Position numbers and translations under genes: made by a program. This document shows positions 57,197-64,000 of a stretch of DNA of 64,000 nt, in pieces. The notes under the pieces were generated by a model. That model made no database searches. It saw nothing but the letters and a program-made list of their open reading frames with translations, and was not told where the DNA came from. Every line of letters begins with the position of its first letter. Position 1 is the first letter of the stretch. Origin of the DNA: Actinomadura violacea (GTDB taxonomy: Bacteria; Actinomycetota; Actinomycetes; Streptosporangiales; Streptosporangiaceae); the NCBI RefSeq assembly GCF_017573465.1, contig NZ_JAGEPF010000012.1, positions 124,001 through 188,000 of the forward strand, given 5' to 3'.

Positions 57197-60100
57197 ACCG
57201 GTCGCGGAGGGTCTTCTCGATGGCGGACAGCTGGTCGGCCAAGTGGAGGAGGGCGCCCACGGACGGGTCGTCCTCGTTGCCGGCGAGGGTCCGCGCGCGG
57301 AGGTAGGCGGACTTGACGTCCGCCCAGCGAGCTTCGTTTTCCGGCGTGAGGACGTTGCGCAGTTCCGCCAGCTTCAGCAGGTTCGCCTCGGTGTCGGACG
57401 TGAGGGTCTGCGCCTCGGCGCGGTAATGGTCGTCGATGAGCGTTTCGAGTTCCCCGGCGTTCATCACCGGGAGAATGCGCTCGGCGAGCTTGTTCATGTC
57501 GCGGTAGGAGCCCTGGAGGCGGAACGGCGGCTCGGTGCGGGACGCGTCGTCCTGCGCGGCCGAGGCGATGTAGGCGCGGTTCACCGTCAGGACGACCTGC
57601 TGCACGTGCCGGAGCTTCGCCATGACCGACAGGATCTGGTCGAGCTCGGCCTGCGAGTACGGGTGCGCGAGCCGGTCCGGGCGGACGTTCGGGTCGCCGG
57701 CCGCCAGCCGGACGAGCAGCTCGACGTCGCCGCGGTCGCGGCCGGCGAGCGGCGCGAGCACCGGGTTGGAGGTCAGCGCGTTCTCCACGTAGCTGAGCGC
57801 GAACAGCTCGTCCTTGCCGGACAGGACGTCGCCGAGGTTCCAGACGTCGGCGCGGTTGGCGAGCATGTCCGGGATCCGGAAGCGGTGCCCGGACTCGGTG
57901 TAGGGGTTGCCGGCCATGCAGACGGCGAACCGCTTGCCGCGCAGGTCGTGGGTGCGGGCGGCGCCCTCGATGCGGCGCTGCGCGTCGCAGAGCGGGATGA
58001 ACTTCTGCAGGAGCTCCGGCGAGGTGTGCTGGATGTCGTCGAGGTAGAGCAGGACGTTGTTGCCCATCTTCAGCGCGAAGTTGATCTTCTCGACCTCGCG
58101 GGCGGCGGTGGCGTTCGGCGCCTTCGCCGGGTCGAGGGACGTGACGTCGTGGCCGAGGGCCGGGCCGTCGACCTTGACGAGGGCGAGGCCGAGCCGGTCG
58201 GCGACGTACTCCATCAGTGTCGTCTTGCCGTAGCCGGGCGGGGAGATGAGCAGGAGCAGGCCCATCTGGTCGGTGCGCTTGCCGTCCCCGGCGGCGCCGA
58301 GCTGCTTGGCGAGGTTGTCGCCGATGAGGGGCAGGTACACCTCGTCGACGAGCCGGTTGCGGACGAACGCGCTCATCGTGCGGGGCTTGAGGTCGGCGAG
58401 GCCGAGGCGCCGGGACTCGGCGGCGACGAGGTCGTTGCGCTGCTTCTGGTAGGCGCGGAACGCGGGGACGCGCTCGGTGCGGAACCGCTGTGTGCGCGCG
58501 AGGAGCTCGTCCAGGCGGAGAGGCAGGCTGCGGCCCGCGATGCGCGGGTGGGCGCCGAGCAGGTCGTCGACGGTGGAGGTCAGCGCGGCGGGGGAGTCGT
58601 AGTGCGCGGACGCGCACAGCACGGTCGCGACGGCCTCGGGAAGGTCGGCGGAGTCGGCGTCGGGGGTGGCGGCGAGGTGCGAGCCGAGCCACGCCTCGGC
58701 GAGCTGGTGGCGGGCGGCGAGGTCGCCGCCGAGCGCCCGCAGGTCCTCCTCCAGGCCGGGCAGGTGCGGGCCGAACGACTTCAGCAGGTCGCGGGTGCCG
58801 GTGCTGGTGACGAACCCGTCCGGCGCGGTCGTCAGCTCCTCGATCAGGTACTCGGCGGCGAGCGGGCCGTCCGGCGCGGGCAGGCCGGTGCGCGCCGCGA
58901 ACTCCTCGACGGCCCCGGTCAGCTCGGCGGCGAGGTCGCCCAGCGCGGGCGCGCGCCCGAACGAGCGGCGGGCCCGGACGAGGGACCGGGCGCGGGTCGC
59001 CCACGTGGTGCGGGCGGGCGCGTCGGGACCGTGCGTCCAGAACAGCTGCGCGGCGGCACGCGCGGGCGACGGGTAGCGCAGCAGGCCCGCGTCGGCGTAG
59101 AGGCGCAGGAGGACGTCGAGGATGCGGGCCGCGTCGTGGTCGTGGACGCCGCGCTCGTAGCCCTCGTCGTAGCGGTCGGCCGCCGCCTCCCGCACCACCT
59201 GCAGGAGGTCCACGCCCTGCAGCTCCGCCGCGGACCCGGCGGCGAGGACCGACGTCGCGAGGTACTCGGCCCGGTACGTCTCCGGTGTCTCCGAGACGAG
59301 GGTCTGGCTCCACAGGTCGCGGGTCGCAGCGAACGCCGCGTCCCGCACCGGCGCCCGGTAGTCGGTCCCGGTGACGGTGAACGCGATCCCGCCGTCGTGC
59401 GGGACGAGCGTCAGCTCGATCGGGCGGGTGTTCACCGCGAAGCGGTGCCGGCCGAGGCGGATCGTCGCGCCGTCGTCGCCGTACAGGTCGAGCCGGTCGC
59501 GCAGCGCCCGCGCCGCCTCCTGCCGGGCCGCCTTCACCCGGCCTTCCAGCTCCTCGGCGCGCACGTCGTCGCCGAGCTCCCGCAGCTCCCCGGAGATCGC
59601 GCGGAGCCGCGCCACCATCGCGTCGGTCGCGAAGTAGGCGTTCACCTCGTCCGGCGAGCCGAGGGCCGCGGCGCGGCGCCGCACCCCGGTGAGGATCCGG
59701 TCCGCGGACCCGGTGAGCCGTTCGGCGCGGCGCGTCCGCTCGTCCAGCAGCGTCTGCTTGCGCGAGGAGAACGCCTCGTACAGCTCGGTGCGCTTGGTCT
59801 CCAGCCCGGCCGCGAACTCCTCCAGCTCGGCGAACCGCGCCTGCAGCGTCTCCAGCCGCAGCAGCAGGCGGCCGAGCTGCTCGTCGCAGCGCTCCGGCGT
59901 GGACGCGCCCGCGAGCGCGCCCGCGACCGCCTGGTCCAGCAGCGCCAGCTCGGCGGCGAACGCGGCGCGCCCCTCGTGTTCGAGCAGGTCGCGGCGCCGG
60001 TTGTCCAGCACGGCGCGGGCCCGGTTGAGCCCGCCGAGCACCTCGCCGACGCGCTCCAGGATCGCGGTGCGGGCCGTGGCGTCGGTGATGTCGAGGTCCC

Positions 60101-62030
60101 CGACGACCTCGGTGACGACCTCCAGGCCCTCGTTCTGCGCGTCGAGGAGCTCGGCGAGCGGCGCCGCGTCGGCGGCCGTCGCGATCGCGCCGGCCGCCTC
60201 GGCGATGCGCGCCACCTCGGCGTGGTAGCCGGTGAACGCGTCCTCGCCCTGCAGGAACCGGACGGACCGCTCGCCCAGGCCGCGCAGCTCCGTCTCCACC
60301 GTCTCCGACAGCTCGTCGATGCGGGCGGGGTCGGCGTACCGCAGGTCCCGGAGCGTCTCCAGCCGCCCGAGCGCCCGCCGCATCTCGGCGAGCCGGCCGA
60401 TCCAGCCGTCGGCGGACGCGGGCTCGTCGGCGTTCACCCGCCGGACCAGCGCCGCGACGTCCTCGCCCGCCTCGTCCACGGCCGACACGGCCTGCTCGGT
60501 GAGCGCGCGGACCTTCTCGTACTCGTCCAGCACCTGCCCGGCCGTCGCGCGGACGTCCGCGAGCGGCGCCGCGAGGTCGCCCAGCTCCTCGTCCGCCAGC
60601 CAGTGGAACAGGTCGGACGCCCGCGTGCACGCCGCGATCAGCGCCTCGAACACCCGCGCGGACGGCGACATCTCGTCCACCATCCGGGTGACCGACAGGA
60701 CCTCGGAGATCCCCCGGACGAGGTCGGCGTTCCCGACCCGCTCCAGCGGCCCGGTCCCGACCGGCTGCGCGGCGGCGTGCTCGTCGGACACGAACGGCGT
60801 CGCCCACACCTGCATCGGATGCGCCCGGACCGGCTCGGCCGACCGCGCCCGCAGCACGACCAGCGCCCCGTCCTCGAACAGCGAGTACCCGTGGCAGGTG
60901 ATCGGCGTCGCGACCCGCTTGCGGATCACGTTGTACGGCAGCAGCAGCGACCGCCCGTCCGCCCGCTCGTGGAACACGTACAGCACGTCCTCGCCGTTCG
61001 GCGACCGGACGACCCGCTCGTACTCCAGCCCCGTCACGTCGGTGTCGAACGTCTTCACCACGCCGGTGTCCAGGCAGTAGCCGCCAGGGAACACGATCCC
61101 GTGGTCGTCGGGCAGCCGCCGGCACGCCTGCTCGATCCCGTCGAGCCGCACGACCTCCTTCGTCCGCACGTTGAACACCAGGTGCCGCAATGCCGGCTCG
61201 TTGTACGGCCGGATCCGCAGCAGGATCAGCGCGCCGACCCGCGCGTACCGCACGTCGGCGTCCGCGAGCGCCTGCAGCGGCTCGTCGACCGGCTCGGAGT
61301 GGATCCCCTTGCCGGTGGACGTGTCGTTCTCGACCTTGACCGTCAGCGTCCCGCCGACGGTGTCGACGAACACCTCGCCCTCGACCGAGATGTGCGGGTG
61401 CAGGCCGCGGACGTGGTGGTCGCGGGTCGTCTCGATCCACTCGACGTCGTGCGCCGGCGGGAACGAGTGGTCGCGCTCGCCCTGGTTGTCCTCGTAGGCG
61501 ACGGTGCCGTCCGGGGCCGTCCGCCAGCGCAGGACGCGCAGGTCCGACAGCTGCGGCCCCGTCTGGAACACCGCGAGCAGCCGCCCCTCCACCAGCCGCA
61601 GCTGCAGCAGCCGCGCCTGCCGGTAGTACCGGAACATGTCGGCGAAGTCGCGGCGGAAGCGCGGGTCGTCCAGCAGCCCCGGCAGCGCCTCCGGACCCGC
61701 CGGCCCGAACGTCCCGCCGCCCGCGTCCTCGCCGTCGCCGCCGGGCTCGAAGCGGTGCAGCGAGAACACGTCCTCGGCGGACACCGCCCCGGCCGCGCCC
61801 GGCGGCGGGTTGCAGCCGAGCAGCATGAACCCGCTGATCGCGACGACGTCGCGGGGCACGCCCGGGCGCTCGGTACGGACCTGCTCGGTGCCCGCCAGCC
61901 GCAGCTCGGCGCCGCCGAACACCTCCAGCCGGCGCGCGTTCAGCGCCTCCGCCCGCCGCGCCGCCTCCGCGGCCCGCTCCGCGAGCCGCGCCCGCAGCAC
62001 CTCGTACGTCCCCTGGTCGAGCCCGCTCAC
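57195..62030 (-). CDS. Giant coiled-coil AAA ATPase paired with flotillin ('DNA repair ATPase' family)
   Basis: The 1611-residue protein has an N-terminal beta-rich region of about 480 residues (LRVLRWRT, GLHPHISVEGEVFVDTVGGTLTVKVEND), a long helical and coiled-coil middle (about 480-870; RRAERLTGSADRIL, EELEGRVKAARQEAARALRDRL), a further globular region, and a C-terminal AAA module (about 1200-1500). Walker A is PPGYGKTTLMEYVADRL, Walker B LLYLDDIQHTSPE, and MAGNPYTESGHRFRIPDMLANRADVWNLGDVL resembles the sensor/arginine-finger region of MoxR-like ATPases. Databases label such proteins DNA repair ATPase without evidence. The flotillin gene directly upstream suggests a role in membrane dynamics or stress. 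Start is GTG 62030 after GGAAG. Confidence 0.82.
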   Translation of the reverse strand: MSGLDQGTYEVLRARLAERAAEAARRAEALNARRLEVFGGAELRLAGTEQVRTERPGVPRDVVAISGFMLLGCNPPPGAAGAVSAEDVFSLHRFEPGGDGEDAGGGTFGPAGPEALPGLLDDPRFRRDFADMFRYYRQARLLQLRLVEGRLLAVFQTGPQLSDLRVLRWRTAPDGTVAYEDNQGERDHSFPPAHDVEWIETTRDHHVRGLHPHISVEGEVFVDTVGGTLTVKVENDTSTGKGIHSEPVDEPLQALADADVRYARVGALILLRIRPYNEPALRHLVFNVRTKEVVRLDGIEQACRRLPDDHGIVFPGGYCLDTGVVKTFDTDVTGLEYERVVRSPNGEDVLYVFHERADGRSLLLPYNVIRKRVATPITCHGYSLFEDGALVVLRARSAEPVRAHPMQVWATPFVSDEHAAAQPVGTGPLERVGNADLVRGISEVLSVTRMVDEMSPSARVFEALIAACTRASDLFHWLADEELGDLAAPLADVRATAGQVLDEYEKVRALTEQAVSAVDEAGEDVAALVRRVNADEPASADGWIGRLAEMRRALGRLETLRDLRYADPARIDELSETVETELRGLGERSVRFLQGEDAFTGYHAEVARIAEAAGAIATAADAAPLAELLDAQNEGLEVVTEVVGDLDITDATARTAILERVGEVLGGLNRARAVLDNRRRDLLEHEGRAAFAAELALLDQAVAGALAGASTPERCDEQLGRLLLRLETLQARFAELEEFAAGLETKRTELYEAFSSRKQTLLDERTRRAERLTGSADRILTGVRRRAAALGSPDEVNAYFATDAMVARLRAISGELRELGDDVRAEELEGRVKAARQEAARALRDRLDLYGDDGATIRLGRHRFAVNTRPIELTLVPHDGGIAFTVTGTDYRAPVRDAAFAATRDLWSQTLVSETPETYRAEYLATSVLAAGSAAELQGVDLLQVVREAAADRYDEGYERGVHDHDAARILDVLLRLYADAGLLRYPSPARAAAQLFWTHGPDAPARTTWATRARSLVRARRSFGRAPALGDLAAELTGAVEEFAARTGLPAPDGPLAAEYLIEELTTAPDGFVTSTGTRDLLKSFGPHLPGLEEDLRALGGDLAARHQLAEAWLGSHLAATPDADSADLPEAVATVLCASAHYDSPAALTSTVDDLLGAHPRIAGRSLPLRLDELLARTQRFRTERVPAFRAYQKQRNDLVAAESRRLGLADLKPRTMSAFVRNRLVDEVYLPLIGDNLAKQLGAAGDGKRTDQMGLLLLISPPGYGKTTLMEYVADRLGLALVKVDGPALGHDVTSLDPAKAPNATAAREVEKINFALKMGNNVLLYLDDIQHTSPELLQKFIPLCDAQRRIEGAARTHDLRGKRFAVCMAGNPYTESGHRFRIPDMLANRADVWNLGDVLSGKDELFALSYVENALTSNPVLAPLAGRDRGDVELLVRLAAGDPNVRPDRLAHPYSQAELDQILSVMAKLRHVQQVVLTVNRAYIASAAQDDASRTEPPFRLQGSYRDMNKLAERILPVMNAGELETLIDDHYRAEAQTLTSDTEANLLKLAELRNVLTPENEARWADVKSAYLRARTLAGNEDDPSVGALLHLADQLSAIEKTLRDR

Positions 62031-62064
62031 GCGTCCACTTCCGTCCTGGTCGGGGTCCGGTCAC

Positions 62065-62105
62065 GGCGCGCCGCCCCTTGGGGGGTCGCTGCGGGGCGGC
62101 GCGCC
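62065..62105 (-). terminator. Intercistronic hairpin between flotillin and ATPase genes
   Basis: GGCGCGCCGCCCC (62065-62077) and GGGGCGGCGCGCC (62093-62105) form a perfect 13-bp stem around a 15-base loop. It lies between two minus-strand genes and has no T tract. It could be a partial terminator or RNA-stability element that sets different levels for flotillin and ATPase. Confidence 0.55.
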
Positions 62106-62129
62106 GCGGGTCGATACGGCCGGACCGGC

Positions 62130-64000
62130 CTACTTCGCCGGGGCCAGCGGCGTGCCGTTCGCCCCGGCGGGCGCGGCGTCCACCGGCACCACGGCCGAGA
62201 CCGGCGCGTCCGCGACGCCCAGCCGCTCGGCCGCCTCCAGCAGGTCGGAGATCGCGGGCGCGTTCGGGCCGCCGGTCGAGGCGAGCCGGGTCAGCAGCGC
62301 CGCGATCGTCAGGCCCCCGACCCCGCCGCCGCCCGCCGACTCCAGCACCCGCGTCAGGTCACCGGAGAACGAGCCCGTCCCGTCCAGCCACGATCCGCCC
62401 AGCGTCCGCGCGACCTGCGAGTTCTCCACGAACCCGTCCACGCCCTTGCCAAGCGCGATCGACCCGACGAGCTTGTCGAAGAACACGCTGTCGCCGCCGA
62501 CGATGTCGATGTCGGCCTTCTCCAGGCCCGCCGCGAGCACCGTCGCCTGAGCCTCCGCGACCTCCCGCTGCACCTGGATCCCGGCCAGCCGGATGTCCTT
62601 CTCCGCCGCCAGCCGCAGCCGGTACTCCTCGTGCCGGCGCGTCGCGTCGTCGAGCGCCGCCATCGCCGCGGCCTTGTCGGTCAGGCCGACCGCCTCCGCC
62701 TGCAGCGCGCCCCGGATCCGCGTCGCCTCCGCGAGCGCCTTCTGCTCGGCGACCGTCGCCTCCGCGCGGCCGACCTTCTCGATCGCCGCCGCGTCCTTCT
62801 CCCGGACCTCGACCTCCGCGAGGCCCTCCGCCGCGGCCTCCGCGCGGATCCCCTCGGCCAGCCGGACCTTGGCCTGCGCGTCCAGCTCGGACGCCTGCTT
62901 GCGGGCCTCGGCCATCGTCAGCTGCTCGCGGGCGCGGTGCTGCGCCGCGGCCTCCGCCGCCTCGGCCGCCTTGATGTCCTTGACGAGGCTCTCCTGCGCC
63001 TCCGCCTCGGCCTGGATGATGACCGCCTGGCGGGTCCGCTCGGCCTCCTCGACGACCCGCACCCGCTTGATGGCCTCCTCCTGCTCGGCGACGGTCCGCT
63101 CCACCGCGATCCGCTCGCGGATCACGTCCGCGATCTCCCGCTTCTCCGCCTCGACCTCCTTGTTGGCGGCGATGCGGGTCAGCTCCGTCTCGCGCTCGCG
63201 GGCGATGACCTCCAGCATCCGGTCCTTCTCGATCCGCTCGTTCTCGATCGCGATGACCCGCTCCTTGTTCTTCGCGGCCACCGCCACCTCGCGGTTGCGG
63301 TTCTCCTGCTGCACGCCGAGCTGCTCGTCGGTGCGGATGTCCGCCGTGCGCGCGCGCAGCCGCTCCTCGGCCTGGACCCGCTCGGTCTCCGCCTTCTCCC
63401 GCGCCCGGACGGTCTCGATCTCGCGCTGCTGCTTCAGCTCCGCGTCCGCCTGGCGGCGCTCCAGCTCCAGGATCGCCTCGCGCGCCTCCACGTTCTGGCG
63501 GGTGATCTCCTTCTCCTCGTTGCGGGTGTACTCGTTGGTGCGGACGTGCTCGATCGCGGTCAGCTCGGTGATCTTCCGGATGCCCTGCGCGTCGAGGATG
63601 TTGGACTTGTCCAGCGACAGCAGCGGCGTCTGCTCCAGGTAGTCGATCGCCGCGTCCTCGAGGCTGTAGCCGTTCAGGTCGGTGCCGATGAGCTCGATGA
63701 TGTGGTCGCGGAACTCGTGCCGGCGGGTGTACAGGTCGGTGAAGTCCAGGTGCTTGCCGACGGTCTTCAGCGCCTCGGAGAACTTCGCCGCGAACAGCGC
63801 CTGCAGCGTGTCCTGGTGGCTGGCGCGGTCGGTGCCGATCGCCTGCGCCACCTTGATGACGTCCTCGACGGTCTTGTTCACCCGGACGAAGAACGTGATG
63901 CGGATGTCGGCGCGGATGTTGTCCTTGCAGATCAGCCCGTCCCGGCCGGACCGCTCGATCTCGATCGTCTTCACCGAGATGTCCATCGGCTCGGCCTTGT
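62130..64000 (-). CDS. Flotillin-like SPFH protein (N-terminus outside window)
   Basis: The frame is open to the window end, so the protein's N-terminus is missing; about 622 residues are seen. The SPFH/band-7 part reads MDISVKTIEIERSGRDGLICKDNIRADIRITFFVRVNKTVEDVIKVAQAIGTDRAS ... VGKHLDFTDLYTRRHEFRDHIIELIGTDLNGYSLEDAAIDYLEQTPL. A very long charged coiled coil follows (about 150-440 of the visible part, with EAE/AEAE and RERETEL heptads), then a Gly-rich tail with SAGGGGVGGL. Flotillins form membrane cages or microdomains. The AAA ATPase gene is 99 bp downstream on the same strand, so the ATPase may remodel flotillin assemblies. Confidence 0.9.
   Translation of the reverse strand, partial: KAEPMDISVKTIEIERSGRDGLICKDNIRADIRITFFVRVNKTVEDVIKVAQAIGTDRASHQDTLQALFAAKFSEALKTVGKHLDFTDLYTRRHEFRDHIIELIGTDLNGYSLEDAAIDYLEQTPLLSLDKSNILDAQGIRKITELTAIEHVRTNEYTRNEEKEITRQNVEAREAILELERRQADAELKQQREIETVRAREKAETERVQAEERLRARTADIRTDEQLGVQQENRNREVAVAAKNKERVIAIENERIEKDRMLEVIARERETELTRIAANKEVEAEKREIADVIRERIAVERTVAEQEEAIKRVRVVEEAERTRQAVIIQAEAEAQESLVKDIKAAEAAEAAAQHRAREQLTMAEARKQASELDAQAKVRLAEGIRAEAAAEGLAEVEVREKDAAAIEKVGRAEATVAEQKALAEATRIRGALQAEAVGLTDKAAAMAALDDATRRHEEYRLRLAAEKDIRLAGIQVQREVAEAQATVLAAGLEKADIDIVGGDSVFFDKLVGSIALGKGVDGFVENSQVARTLGGSWLDGTGSFSGDLTRVLESAGGGGVGGLTIAALLTRLASTGGPNAPAISDLLEAAERLGVADAPVSAVVPVDAAPAGANGTPLAPAK

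Noticed and set aside
56536..62064. An 1842-codon open frame on the minus strand overlapping the AAA ATPase
   Set aside because: It is Arg/Gly/Ala-rich shadow coding in a second frame of a GC-rich gene. The frame at 57195-62030 has all domain motifs. Its segment QWRGRESNPH is what results when a tRNA 3' end is translated.
1..64000. Insertion sequences, prophage genes, integrases or rRNA
   Set aside because: No transposase, recombinase, phage structural motif or rRNA stretch was recognised on either strand.

Overview
The window reads as chromosomal DNA of a high-GC actinomycete. Codon third positions are overwhelmingly G or C, GTG starts and 4-base ATGA/GTGA overlaps are common, and the families are typical of the Streptosporangiales/Thermomonosporaceae (SARP regulator, PadR/TetR pairs, class F sortase, LytR-CpsA-Psr protein, DUF6084 hydrogenase accessory gene). 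An Actinomadura-like host is my guess; there is no rRNA or intact tRNA to fix it. Coding density is very high and no gap between genes exceeds about 275 bp.

Layout. 1-5.1 kb: the tail of a GH42 beta-galactosidase, a secreted YgjK-like GH63 glucosidase, then a CHRD-domain surface protein coupled to a class F sortase. 5.1-11.5 kb: a PoxB-like ThDP enzyme divergent from an enolase-superfamily enzyme, followed by a large FAD/Fe-S dehydrogenase. 11.5-19 kb: a NarL-type two-component pair divergent from an ABC exporter, a TetR/MFS divergent pair with a large palindromic operator, and an HD-GYP membrane protein. 19-23.8 kb: a PadR - sulfatase - MFS - formylglycine-generating-enzyme cassette, in which the last gene should activate the sulfatase. 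24-32.7 kb: a glycosyltransferase, a BlaI-like repressor, an ApbE/FMN-bind/ferric-reductase-like electron-transfer operon divergent from an OmpR-type two-component system, an LCP protein and a VOC protein.

32.7-40.8 kb: a lasso peptide gene cluster. It has a NarL-like regulator and a SARP regulator, a luciferase-like monooxygenase, a 41-residue precursor, the asparagine-synthetase-like cyclase, the PqqD-like leader-binding protein, the transglutaminase-like leader peptidase, a MauE-like thiol membrane protein and a two-gene ABC exporter. The predicted core GRPSWGFENDWSCVMLC differs at three positions from my recollection of LP2006, the founding class IV lasso peptide with a tail disulfide. 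Two 10-bp direct repeats with 11-bp period lie upstream of the precursor, as expected for a SARP target.

40.8-50 kb: AI-2E-type and DUF1275 membrane proteins, VOC proteins, a double-domain FadE34-like acyl-CoA dehydrogenase, an aldo-keto reductase with a MerR-type promoter, and a second FAD/Fe-S dehydrogenase paralogous to the one at 8-11 kb. 50-57.1 kb: a [NiFe]-hydrogenase maturation block (hypAB leftward; DUF6084, an unnamed companion, a Met-rich membrane microprotein, two SIS proteins, two HypC-type chaperones, hypD and hypE rightward) without hydrogenase structural genes or hypF. It ends at a tRNA 3'-end-like fragment and a strong terminator. 57.2-64 kb: a 1611-residue AAA ATPase and a truncated (window edge) flotillin on the minus strand, a likely membrane-stress pair.
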